Part shown: positions 15,879 to 23,570 of the stretch, one piece after another
Layout of the letters: every line of letters starts with the position of its first letter
Numbering within the stretch: the stretch's first letter is position 1
Origin: Nitrospira sp. UBA5698
GTDB lineage: Bacteria > Nitrospirota > Nitrospiria > Nitrospirales > Nitrospiraceae
Direction: 5' to 3'
Assembly: GCA_002420115.1 (NCBI GenBank)
Contig: DIHK01000048.1
Span: 1-30,681 of the forward strand
DNA length: 30,681 nucleotides
Translations under genes and position numbers: made by a program
The notes under the pieces: generated by a model
What the model saw: the letters and a program-made list of their open reading frames with translations, nothing else
What the model was told of the DNA's origin: nothing
The model's database searches: none

Positions 15879-15920
15879 ATGAAAAGACTCCCACGCCGTA
15901 AGGGGTGGGAGTCTTTTCAT
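15879..15920 (+). terminator. Rho-independent terminator after rplQ
   Basis: A perfect 16-bp stem joins 15879-15894 (ATGAAAAGACTCCCAC) to 15905-15920, with a 10-base loop. The 3' arm ends in TTTTCAT and is followed by TTCT. The GC-rich base with a T-run makes it a good terminator. The A-run in the 5' arm means it could also work on the opposite strand. It marks the end of the ribosomal superoperon. Confidence 0.85.
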
Positions 15921-15933
15921 TTCTAGGGAGACG

Positions 15934-15962
15934 TTTACTTGATGGATTGCACCTGCTAAGAT
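15934..15962 (+). promoter_or_regulatory. Candidate promoter for the lpt-rpoN operon
   Basis: TTTACT (15934-15939) and TAAGAT (15957-15962) are separated by 17 bases, and a TGC precedes the second box, as in extended -10 promoters. Each box matches the sigma-70 consensus at four of six positions. It sits just after the terminator and about 55 bases before lptC, where a promoter is needed. This is a pattern match only. Confidence 0.45.
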
Positions 15963-16016
15963 CGTGCCAGGTACAGACCAGGGTCTGGTATCCTATGTCT
16001 GGAGAATCATTCAGAA

Positions 16017-16589
16017 ATGTGGGAAATTTTCGCCCGCCGAGCCCTTCTTTCCTTGAGTGTCCTTCTGATGGTATTTCTTGGTTATCTTCTCTTCAGAAAT
16101 GCTGAGTCTTCTTCTAGTGGCGGACCTATCTCCTTGAATACAATTGAAAAGGCGGATGCGAAACTGGGGGAGTTTACCTTTACCCAGTCGAAGGGGGAGA
16201 CTGTGGAATGGCAGGTACGAGCCAAGCAGGCACGCCTCTTTGAACAAGAAAAGCGGGCAGTACTGCAGGAGGTCGTCCTGACTTTTTATGGAGGATCCGG
16301 AGACGACGTGACCGTCCATGGTGAAGAGGGTACCTTTAATACGGCGACCAAGGATTTCGTATTGGCCAATCAGGAAGCTCCTATCGTCGTGCAAACCAGA
16401 AGTGGATACACCATCTATACCAATCGGCTGGAATGGGTAGAGGCAGTGAAGGAGATCCGGACGACAGCTCCGGTTCGAATCGTGGGCCATGGGCTGGAGA
16501 TTCGAGGGCAAGGGCTAATGGGGCGAATACCATCGGAAGAGTTTGAGATACTCCAAGATGTCCATGTGGATCTGGTGTCTACTTCTTAG
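16017..16589 (+). CDS. lptC: Lipopolysaccharide transport protein LptC
   Basis: LptC is a membrane-anchored periplasmic protein that takes lipopolysaccharide from the LptBFG transporter and passes it to LptA. This 190-residue protein has one transmembrane segment (about residues 8-26), then a beta-rich domain with repeated patterns such as GEEGTFNTATKDFVL and VQTRSGYTIYTNRLEW. Sequence similarity in this family is low, so the call rests on the pattern plus its position before lptA and lptB. It overlaps the lptA start by 32 bases. Confidence 0.88.
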   Translation: MWEIFARRALLSLSVLLMVFLGYLLFRNAESSSSGGPISLNTIEKADAKLGEFTFTQSKGETVEWQVRAKQARLFEQEKRAVLQEVVLTFYGGSGDDVTVHGEEGTFNTATKDFVLANQEAPIVVQTRSGYTIYTNRLEWVEAVKEIRTTAPVRIVGHGLEIRGQGLMGRIPSEEFEILQDVHVDLVSTS

Positions 16590-17169
16590 TGTCGCATTGG
16601 CAGGATCTTCTGCAGCCTCTCCCACATCTGACTCTGGGAGTCTGAAGCGGAGCGTAGAGGCACCTGGTGTTCCAACGACCATCACTTCCAATCGGATGAC
16701 GGTACGGAATCAGGATAGCCAGGCTGTTTTCGAGGGGACAGTAGTGCTCACTCGAGGCTCCTTGATCGTGCACTCAGATAAGATGGTGGTGTCATTCCTG
16801 CCAAAGAACTCTCATGGTGGGGCGCCGGCACGGAAGGGAGAAGAGCCACGTGAGTCCGCTCAAGTCTCATCCATCTCTCCGCCAGGGCATCCAGGATCAA
16901 CGATGTCGAGCCGCTCGGTGAACCGTGTGGAAGCAATTGGAGAGGCGCATCAGGTCAAAATCAAATATGAAAATGGCAATGCGACCTGCCAAAAGGCTGT
17001 GTATTTTGCAGACGGTGAGAAAGTCGTGTTGACCGGCGAACCAGTGGCTTGGGAAAAGGGAACGCGTGTCAGTGGTAGGCAGATTACTCTCTATCTAGCA
17101 GAAGAACGTAGCGTAGTCGAAGGAGGATCCCATATCCGGATTGAAAGTGAAGGACAGTATGGACAATGA
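16558..17169 (+). CDS. lptA: Lipopolysaccharide transport protein LptA
   Basis: LptA forms the periplasmic bridge carrying lipopolysaccharide to the outer membrane. The protein (203 residues from ATG 16558) has a signal peptide (about 1-20, ending near AGSSAAS) and the beta-jellyroll motifs TITSNRMTVRNQDSQAVFEG (41-60) and GEAHQVKIKYENGNATCQKA (128-147). A Ser/Pro/Gly-rich stretch at about 81-120 interrupts the fold and is not usual. Other start candidates are TTG 16543 and ATG 16564. It overlaps lptC and, by ATGA, lptB. Confidence 0.88.
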   Translation: MSMWIWCLLLSVALAGSSAASPTSDSGSLKRSVEAPGVPTTITSNRMTVRNQDSQAVFEGTVVLTRGSLIVHSDKMVVSFLPKNSHGGAPARKGEEPRESAQVSSISPPGHPGSTMSSRSVNRVEAIGEAHQVKIKYENGNATCQKAVYFADGEKVVLTGEPVAWEKGTRVSGRQITLYLAEERSVVEGGSHIRIESEGQYGQ

Positions 17170-17948
17170 CTCCAAAGGTTGAGGAAGAACCGAAGGTGCT
17201 GGCGGAGAGCGTGGCACGAGCGAGTGGCACATCACTGCGGGCGAACGGATTAATGAAAAGCTTTCGTGGCCGAAAGGTCGTCAAAGGCGTGGCAATCGAA
17301 GTCTTTGCGGGTGAAGTGGTGGGTCTTCTTGGACCTAATGGAGCTGGGAAGACGACGATTTTTGACATGATGGTTGGGTTATGCCAGCCAGATGCAGGAG
17401 AGATCACCTTCAAGGGCGAATCCGTGACGAACCTTCCAATGTACAAACGAGCGCGTAAGGGTATTGGGTATCTGCCCCAGGAGTCGTCCGTGTTTCGCCG
17501 CCTCTCGGTGGAAGACAATGTTCTGGCCATTCTAGAAATGCTGGGATATGCTCGTCAGGATCGGAATGAACGGGTCGATGCCCTGCTCAAAGAATTGGAC
17601 CTTGGGCACATTCGAAAAAGTATGGCTTATGCCCTTTCCGGCGGCGAGCGCCGGCGATTAGAGATTACGCGTGCGTTAGCTGCCACCCCATCCTTTATGT
17701 TACTGGATGAGCCATTCGCCGGCATTGATCCGATTGCGGTGGCAGATATTCAACAGATCATTACTCGGCTGAAGGTGAAAGGGATCGGTATCTTAATTAC
17801 TGATCATAATGTTCAGGAAACGCTCTCCATCGTTGATCGAGCGTACATTATTAATGAAGGCGAGATCTTAGAGTCTGGCCCTCCGGCCGTGATTGTTCAG
17901 AGCGAAACAGCCAGAGCGGTCTATCTTGGAGAACAGTTTAAATTGTAG
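17166..17948 (+). CDS. lptB: Lipopolysaccharide export ABC ATPase LptB
   Basis: LptB is the cytoplasmic ATPase that powers lipopolysaccharide extraction from the inner membrane with LptF and LptG (not in this window). Visible motifs are Walker A GPNGAGKTT (56-64), Q-loop Q105, the signature LSGGE (157-161), Walker B FMLLDE (177-182) and switch His214. About 22 residues precede the usual start. The RRLSVEDNV region and length of 260 fit the LptB subgroup. It is followed by rpoN after 18 bases, as in many Gram-negative bacteria. Confidence 0.94.
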   Translation: MTPKVEEEPKVLAESVARASGTSLRANGLMKSFRGRKVVKGVAIEVFAGEVVGLLGPNGAGKTTIFDMMVGLCQPDAGEITFKGESVTNLPMYKRARKGIGYLPQESSVFRRLSVEDNVLAILEMLGYARQDRNERVDALLKELDLGHIRKSMAYALSGGERRRLEITRALAATPSFMLLDEPFAGIDPIAVADIQQIITRLKVKGIGILITDHNVQETLSIVDRAYIINEGEILESGPPAVIVQSETARAVYLGEQFKL

Positions 17949-17966
17949 GAAAGTAACCGGCTGACC

Positions 17967-19472
17967 ATGAAACTGCGTCTTGATCTCAAGCTTAGCCAAA
18001 AACTCATCATGACGCCACAGCTGCAGCAGGCGATTAAGTTGTTGCAGTTGTCTCGACTTGAATTGCAACAGAGCCTGACGCAGCACCTATTGGAGAATCC
18101 GCTGCTTGACGAAGTCCAGTCCGACGTCGAAGATGGTGAATCATCAGTCCATGAGGGGAAGGCTGAAGAAGTCGCGGTGGCGGCTGGGCAGGAACAAAGC
18201 ATTCAGGATGAATCGAGGGAGGAGCGGGGGGCACCGGAAGAGTTCTCCGCATCAGGTTGGGAAGAGTACATCGGCAGAGATCGGCGGGGTGGGGATTCCG
18301 AATATGCTTCCGCGCAGGATGAGCTGCCGTCCTATGAGCAGACCGTGGCCAAGCCCACCTCTCTGGAGGAACATCTGCTCTGGCAGTTATCTCTTTCGAC
18401 ACTCACGGATCATGAGAAGACAGTCGGTCGTTTGATTATTGGGAATTTAGATGACGACGGCTATCTTCGCATTTCGTTAGCTGAGGTCATCGCCGGAACG
18501 ACCTTTTCGGAGTCGGAGGCGGAGTCCGTCCTAAAGGACATTCAAACCTTTGATCCAACGGGAGTGGCTGCCAGGGATCTTCCAGAATGTCTTCTCTTGC
18601 AGTTGCGGCATTTAGGCCGTAATCCGTTCGGGTCGCTTGGGGCTCCTCCTGGGGCGCTCAAGGGAGCAGTCATTGAAGCCATTGTGCTCCACCATTTGAA
18701 AGATCTGGAGCGGAGACAATATGCAAAGGTGGCGAAGGCGCTGAATGTTACAGTCGAGGACGTGTTTCAAGCAACTAAGGTGATTGGGGAGCTAGAGCCA
18801 AAACCAGGGCGACCGTTTATCAATACTCAGAACTACGTGATCGTACCGGATGTGTTTGTGGTCAAGAACGAAGGCGAGTGGGTTGTGTTGTTAAACGATG
18901 ACGGACTGCCTCGCATGAGAATCAGTCCGTACTATAAACAGCTCATTTCATCCGGGCAGGGTGGTGCACCTGAGACGAAGGCCTATATGGATGAAAAGAT
19001 GAGAGCTGCCCAGTGGGTGATTCGAAGCATCGAGCAGCGGAATAGAACGATCGTGAAAGTGGTCTCGAGTATCGTTAAATTTCAAGAGGAGTTTTTTGAG
19101 CATGGAGTACAGTATCTGAAGCCCTTAGTCTTGAAGCAGGTAGCAGAGGATATTGGAATGCACGAGTCCACGATCAGTCGAGTCACAGCCAATAAATACA
19201 TGTATTGTCCGCAAGGGATGTTGGAGCTGAAGTTCTTCTTCAATGCCGGACTCCAGCGGGCTGACGAACCGTCCGGCATGCACTCTTCGGTATCGGTGCG
19301 AGATATGATCAAGATTATGGTGGGTGAGGAGGATGCCAAGCGACCATTGAAAGACGAAGAGATTGCGGCCAGGCTTTTTGCTCAGGGGGTGCGCATTGCG
19401 AGGCGGACGGTTGCGAAGTATCGAGCGGAGTTGAATATTGCTTCAGCAAGTCAGCGAAAACAGTTTTTTTGA
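17967..19472 (+). CDS. rpoN: RNA polymerase sigma-54 factor RpoN
   Basis: Sigma-54 directs RNA polymerase to -24/-12 promoters that need an ATP-driven activator. The 501-residue protein shows the Gln/Leu-rich activator-interacting region I (1-50, with LSQKLIMTPQLQQAIKLLQL), an acidic linker (about 50-110), the core-binding region, the helix-turn-helix (KQVAEDIGMHESTISRVTAN) and the RpoN box ARRTVAKYR (478-486) that reads the -24 element. It lies between lptB and hpf. Its likely targets include nitrogen genes such as glnB-glnA at the end of the window (inference). Confidence 0.97.
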   Translation: MKLRLDLKLSQKLIMTPQLQQAIKLLQLSRLELQQSLTQHLLENPLLDEVQSDVEDGESSVHEGKAEEVAVAAGQEQSIQDESREERGAPEEFSASGWEEYIGRDRRGGDSEYASAQDELPSYEQTVAKPTSLEEHLLWQLSLSTLTDHEKTVGRLIIGNLDDDGYLRISLAEVIAGTTFSESEAESVLKDIQTFDPTGVAARDLPECLLLQLRHLGRNPFGSLGAPPGALKGAVIEAIVLHHLKDLERRQYAKVAKALNVTVEDVFQATKVIGELEPKPGRPFINTQNYVIVPDVFVVKNEGEWVVLLNDDGLPRMRISPYYKQLISSGQGGAPETKAYMDEKMRAAQWVIRSIEQRNRTIVKVVSSIVKFQEEFFEHGVQYLKPLVLKQVAEDIGMHESTISRVTANKYMYCPQGMLELKFFFNAGLQRADEPSGMHSSVSVRDMIKIMVGEEDAKRPLKDEEIAARLFAQGVRIARRTVAKYRAELNIASASQRKQFF

Positions 19473-19515
19473 TGAGGGTGGTACCGTATCAGGCTGGAAC
19501 AAATGGGAGGTAGGC

Positions 19516-19839
19516 ATGACATTAAAAATCACAGGCCGCCACATGGACGTAACGCCAGCACTGAGAAGTTATGTCGAAGCTCGATTGAGCCGACTGGATC
19601 GGTATGGGTTAAGGGTTGAGTCGTTACAGGTCATATTGGGGGTTGAAAAGCTTCAACACAAGGCAGAAGTTACCGGTATTGTGAGCGGAAAGCGCGTACA
19701 AGCGAAGATCACAACGCCAGAGATGTATGCCACCATCGATGCGCTTGTCGACCGTGTCGATGCGCAGTTTCGGAAATTAAAGGAACGTCTTGTTAACCAC
19801 AAGCCAGACAAGTCAAAAAAACGAACAGTGGTTTCCTGA
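19516..19839 (+). CDS. hpf: Ribosome hibernation promoting factor, short form
   Basis: This 107-residue protein matches the HPF/YfiA family, which binds the 30S decoding region and silences ribosomes in slow growth. ITGRHMDVTPALRSYVEARL at the start and the C-terminal helix region AQFRKLKERLVNHK are typical. It lacks the C-terminal dimerisation domain of long HPF. ATG 19516 with GGGAGG 5 bases upstream is chosen; an in-frame start at 19438 overlaps rpoN and adds unrelated residues. Position after rpoN is standard. Confidence 0.93.
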   Translation: MTLKITGRHMDVTPALRSYVEARLSRLDRYGLRVESLQVILGVEKLQHKAEVTGIVSGKRVQAKITTPEMYATIDALVDRVDAQFRKLKERLVNHKPDKSKKRTVVS

Positions 19840-20022
19840 GACGGACTGCTTGGGAAACGCGCAGTGAGGAATCTGGCCTCATTGGTTCGCAGGGTCTATC
19901 GGGTGGCGTAAGCTCTGAATAAGGAAAGACTTGTAGAGCGTTTCTCCTCGATAGAGCCTATGACCAGGGGGTCGTCGTTCGTGGATTGCCGTCCGGGGAT
20001 TCAGGAGGACGAACGGAGTCTC

Positions 20023-20889
20023 ATGGCGCAACTTAATCTGGTCATCATCAGTGGACTGTCAGGATCTGGCAAATCCTATGCGTTAAAGGCATTCGAGGAT
20101 GCCGGGTATTTCTGTATTGATAATCTCCCTCCTGCCCTCCTTCCAACCTTCGTTGATCTCTGTCACCAGCAACATAGTGAAATCGCAAACGTCGCGCTCG
20201 GCGTTGACGTACGAGAGCGAGGATTTTTTGCCGATTTCGTGGGGATTCTTGAACGCATCAAAGCTCTTGGCCATGCCGTGCAGGTGCTATTTCTCGAAGC
20301 TAGGGAGGAGGTGCTCATCCGGCGTTTTTCTGAATCTCGGCGACCTCATCCTCTCTTGCCCCATCGACCCGTTGGGGAGGGGATTCGATTTGAAAAGGAA
20401 CGGATTGCTGAGTTGCGACGACAGGCGGATCGGATCATCGATACGTCGGATCTTACCGTGCATGAACTTGGTGATCTACTGGGGAAGGAGTTTTTGCGGA
20501 ACTCATCCGATCGACGACTCACTATCTCGTTTTTAGCATTCGGGTATAAGTTCGGAGTGCCGTATGATATTGATCTCTTGTTCGATGTGCGCTTTCTGAA
20601 GAACCCTTTCTTTGTGCCGGATCTCAAGCCGTTGTCTGGCAAGGACGACCAGGTTCGTAAGTTCGTGCTGGCGGACTCGGAGGCGATTGCGTTCATTGAA
20701 CATGTCGAAGGGCTTCTCAAGTTTCTCCTGCCGCTGTATCAGCGGGAGCGGCGTAGCTATCTCACCATTGCAATTGGATGTACCGGTGGGCGGCACCGCT
20801 CAGTGGTGATTGCCGGACATCTTTGTGAGCGATTTGCGGAGCTGGGTTACCAAGTAGGCATCAAATATAGAGATATTGATAAATCCTAG
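20023..20889 (+). CDS. rapZ: RapZ family nucleotide-binding protein
   Basis: RapZ (formerly YvcJ/YhbJ) binds nucleotides; in E. coli it acts as an RNase adaptor for the glmZ small RNA. The P-loop GLSGSGKS (11-18), the motif DAGYFCIDNLP, the central FLAFGYKFGVPYDIDLLFDV and the C-terminal GCTGGRHRSV (252-261) identify it. ATG 20023 gives the standard start MAQLNLVIISG and 288 residues; ATG 19960 would add 21 atypical residues. The 183-base gap from hpf holds no gene. The role of RapZ here is not known. Confidence 0.94.
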   Translation: MAQLNLVIISGLSGSGKSYALKAFEDAGYFCIDNLPPALLPTFVDLCHQQHSEIANVALGVDVRERGFFADFVGILERIKALGHAVQVLFLEAREEVLIRRFSESRRPHPLLPHRPVGEGIRFEKERIAELRRQADRIIDTSDLTVHELGDLLGKEFLRNSSDRRLTISFLAFGYKFGVPYDIDLLFDVRFLKNPFFVPDLKPLSGKDDQVRKFVLADSEAIAFIEHVEGLLKFLLPLYQRERRSYLTIAIGCTGGRHRSVVIAGHLCERFAELGYQVGIKYRDIDKS

Positions 20890-20950
20890 CTCCTTATTGG
20901 CCTTACCCTGACCGGGTTCTTGCCTCCGTACGTCACTTCCAGCTGTTTCC

Positions 20951-20978
20951 TTGACAGGTCGAGCATATTGACTATACT
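20951..20978 (+). promoter_or_regulatory. Strong sigma-70-type promoter close to the MerR-like gene start
   Basis: TTGACA (20951-20956) is a perfect -35 box and TATACT (20973-20978) a near-perfect -10 box, 16 bases apart. It lies 96 bases or less after rapZ. A start of transcription 6-7 bases past the -10 box would fall at about 20985, next to the ATG at 20986. The message would then have no, or almost no, leader, unless a downstream GTG (21004) is the true start. Confidence 0.75.
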
Positions 20979-20985
20979 TGCCTTT

Positions 20986-21237
20986 ATGAGTAGTAAGGGT
21001 CGTGTGTTGAGTGTAAATACTACAGTGAAAAATCGTACGGTTTATGATGCAGATACGGGAATTAAGGCCAATCAGGTATGCCAATTATTCGATATTTCCA
21101 AGGCAACACTCTTTCGATGGGAACGAGAAGGGGTTATTGCACGGCCCGCACGCGATTGGAGGAACTGGCGACTCTATACACCGAAGAATGTGGATGAAAT
21201 TGAGAAAGTCATTTGTGCCAGGAAACGCGTCGTGTAG
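20986..21237 (+). CDS. Small MerR-like helix-turn-helix protein
   Basis: The 83-residue protein has a MerR-type DNA-binding pattern: a helix-turn-helix at about 25-50 (IKANQVCQLFDISKATLFRW) and a wing around 51-65. There is no effector or dimerisation domain after it, so it may be a minimal MerR-like or excisionase-like regulator. It starts beside a strong promoter and ends 14 bases before pilM, so it appears to be the first gene of the pilus operon. The start may be ATG 20986 or GTG 21004, which follows an AAGGG. A pilus-control role is inference. Confidence 0.75.
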   Translation: MSSKGRVLSVNTTVKNRTVYDADTGIKANQVCQLFDISKATLFRWEREGVIARPARDWRNWRLYTPKNVDEIEKVICARKRVV

Positions 21238-21251
21238 AGTTCAGGTGACAC

Positions 21252-22358
21252 ATGCTGAGTTCATTAAAAAAGCTTGTTGAAACAGACGTGATCTCAATGT
21301 TGACCCCCCGTCGACAGCTTGTGGGGCTTGATATTGGATCAAGCGCAATTAAGGTCGCACAACTCAAGGAAAGTAAGGGCCGGTACTTTCTTCAAAAGTT
21401 TGGGGTGAAGCCGCTTGAACCAGAAGTGATTGTCGATGGGACCGTGATGGATGAGGGGCGTGTGGTCTCAGCTATACAGGAACTGTTTGAGGAAACGAAC
21501 ATTAAAAATAAGCACGTCGCTGTTTCTATCTCGGGGCATGCCGTCATCGTAAAAAAGATAAGCCTCCCCCCAATGCCCGATGAAGAGCTTGAAGGCCAAG
21601 TGAAACTGGCAGCTGAGCAATACATTCCTTTCGATATCAACGAAGTCAACATCGATTTCCATGTATTGCCTCCTGACCCATCAAGCGACGGCCAGGGGGA
21701 TATGGCGGTCATTCTTGTCGCCGCTAAGAAGGACAAGATCAATGAGCTGACGGAGCTTGTGAAAACCGCCAAGCTTATTCCGATGGTGATGGACGTCGAT
21801 GCGTTCGCCATAGAAAATATGCACGGAATCAACTATCCATTGGCACAGGAAGAAACAACCGCCTTGGTCAATCTAGGTGCCAGTGTCATGAATGTGAACA
21901 TTATACGTGCCGGTTCATCTCTCTTTACCCGAGATATTCCACTGGGAGGGAACAGATACACGGAGGCGATCCAGCGGGAAATGGGGCTCTCGTTCGAGGA
22001 AGCAGAAGAAAGTAAGAAGAAGGAGGGAATTGGAGAATCCGCTGGGGTGTCGGTGGGTAATGTCTTGGACAGTGTGAATGCCGAAGTGGCTTCCGAGATT
22101 GCCAGAACGGTGGATTACTTCAAGACCTCTGGTGCCAACGCCGACCTCAACCGCGTACTAGTCTGCGGTGGTGTTGCCAGGGCGAAAGGGCTGATTCAGC
22201 AGTTGAGTGATCGAATGCAAGTCCCGGTGGAAATGGCTGACCCCTTCGCTGAGATCGATACCACAGGGTGTGAGATGGACCCTGATCTTCTTGCAGAGCT
22301 CGCACCCGCAGCAGCAGTTGGGGTCGGGTTAGCCCTACGGGCAGTGGGTGACCGATGA
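21252..22358 (+). CDS. pilM: Type IV pilus assembly protein PilM
   Basis: PilM is an actin-like ATP-binding protein in the cytoplasm that anchors the alignment complex by holding the N-terminal tail of PilN. The 368-residue protein shows the phosphate-binding LVGLDIGSSAIKVAQL (23-38), the ISLPPMPDEEL and AAEQYIPFDINEV segments and the C-terminal VLVCGGVARAKGL. Start ATG 21252 has AGGTGA just upstream; ATG 21297 is an alternative. It begins 14 bases after the MerR-like gene and overlaps pilN by ATGA. Confidence 0.95.
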   Translation: MLSSLKKLVETDVISMLTPRRQLVGLDIGSSAIKVAQLKESKGRYFLQKFGVKPLEPEVIVDGTVMDEGRVVSAIQELFEETNIKNKHVAVSISGHAVIVKKISLPPMPDEELEGQVKLAAEQYIPFDINEVNIDFHVLPPDPSSDGQGDMAVILVAAKKDKINELTELVKTAKLIPMVMDVDAFAIENMHGINYPLAQEETTALVNLGASVMNVNIIRAGSSLFTRDIPLGGNRYTEAIQREMGLSFEEAEESKKKEGIGESAGVSVGNVLDSVNAEVASEIARTVDYFKTSGANADLNRVLVCGGVARAKGLIQQLSDRMQVPVEMADPFAEIDTTGCEMDPDLLAELAPAAAVGVGLALRAVGDR

Positions 22359-22909
22359 TAAGGATTAACCTGCTTCCAGGTGGTTCAAAGGGGCGACAGG
22401 CAAAGCCGCAGTATGATGTACGGGCCCAAGCAATCCTTGGTGTAGGGGTCGTCGTGGTGACACTGGCCGGTTGTTGGTGGTATTCCGCTGCATTGGACAG
22501 CGAGCTGGAAGCGAGGCAGGAGGAGAAGCAGACGAAGGAAAAGCAAGTGGCTCAGCTGAAAGAGCAGGTTAAACAAGTTCAGGACTTTGAACAAAAGAAG
22601 AAACTGCTTGAGGATAAGAATCGAATCATTGATCAGCTTGAACAGTCAAGAATGGGGCCAGTAAAGGTGCTCGACCATGTCAGCCAGAGCCTAGAGCCAC
22701 TCAAGGTGTGGCTGACCAAGCTGGGTGTGGCTTCTGAAACAGTCGAGCTGGAAGGAAAGGCATTAACCAACGACGACGTGGTGGAATTCGTGAACAACTT
22801 GCGTCGAACGGACTATTTTACCGGTATTAATCTGCAAGAAAGTAAGGCTGCAGTGGAGAATAAGATCAATCTCTATCAATTTCGGTTGGCGTTTCGCCTA
22901 AAGGGATAA
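22355..22909 (+). CDS. pilN: Type IV pilus assembly protein PilN
   Basis: PilN is an inner-membrane protein that joins PilM in the cytoplasm to PilO in the periplasm. The INLLP motif (4-8) that inserts into PilM is present. One transmembrane segment spans about 26-46, followed by a coiled coil (about 48-95) and a small periplasmic domain. The length of 184 residues is usual. It overlaps pilM by 4 bases and lies 2 bases before pilO. Confidence 0.94.
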   Translation: MIRINLLPGGSKGRQAKPQYDVRAQAILGVGVVVVTLAGCWWYSAALDSELEARQEEKQTKEKQVAQLKEQVKQVQDFEQKKKLLEDKNRIIDQLEQSRMGPVKVLDHVSQSLEPLKVWLTKLGVASETVELEGKALTNDDVVEFVNNLRRTDYFTGINLQESKAAVENKINLYQFRLAFRLKG

Positions 22910-22911
22910 AC

Positions 22912-23556
22912 ATGGCGTTGCCTCAACTTAACCTTGACGCACTTCGCAGTGTGCCGGCTTCTCAAAAGGTTGCCCTCTTACTGCTTGTGGTCGGCGGCAT
23001 GATTGCCGGTTTCTATTTCTACATTGCAGAACCCAAGTCCGAAAGCATTGCGGCTCTCGAGGCAGAGAACACTAAACTGGAAAGCGAAATTCAAACGTTA
23101 ACGATCAAGGTGAAACATCTCGATGAGTTAGTCGCGGCGAATAAGCAGCTCGAAATCGAATTGGCCAAGAAAAAAGAACGCCTTCCCCCGGAAGAAGAGG
23201 CCATCATGTTGCTCAAGCAGGTTTCGGATCTCGGGGTGCGACTCGGATTGGACATCAAGTTATGGCGTCCTGGGGCACAGGCTGAAGATCCGTCGAAGCT
23301 GTTTGTGAAAATGCCGGTGAGCGTGGAGGTGGCGGGAGTGTATCACACTGCTGCGTTGTTTTTTGACCGGATCAATCGACTGCCCAGAATCATCACGGTG
23401 TCGGGGCTTAAGATGGGGTCTCCTCGAATGGAGCAGGGACGATTTATTTCGCAAACTACCTTCGATCTCATCGCCTATGCAGCACCACAGGAGAAACCAG
23501 TTTCCGGAACAGCGCAACCGGTGCCTGCTTCAAAAGTAGCGAAAGCTGGCAAATAG
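22912..23556 (+). CDS. pilO: Type IV pilus assembly protein PilO
   Basis: PilO partners PilN in the inner membrane. The 214-residue protein has one transmembrane segment (about 21-40), a coiled coil (about 45-92, with AENTKLESEIQTLT and ELAKKKERLPPEEE) and a ferredoxin-like periplasmic domain containing FVKMPVSVEVAGVYHTAALF. The C-terminal 20 residues are Pro/Ala-rich and look disordered. It precedes pilP by 14 bases. Confidence 0.93.
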   Translation: MALPQLNLDALRSVPASQKVALLLLVVGGMIAGFYFYIAEPKSESIAALEAENTKLESEIQTLTIKVKHLDELVAANKQLEIELAKKKERLPPEEEAIMLLKQVSDLGVRLGLDIKLWRPGAQAEDPSKLFVKMPVSVEVAGVYHTAALFFDRINRLPRIITVSGLKMGSPRMEQGRFISQTTFDLIAYAAPQEKPVSGTAQPVPASKVAKAGK

Positions 23557-23570
23557 AGGATGCTGAACCG

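Noticed and set aside
17215..17240. TGGCAC twice in the start of lptB, resembling sigma-54 -24 elements
   Set aside because: The spacing to the following GC is 9 bases, not 10, and the site is inside a coding region.
20099..20536. A 145-codon + strand frame inside rapZ
   Set aside because: It is a shadow of rapZ in another frame; the RapZ motifs are unbroken.
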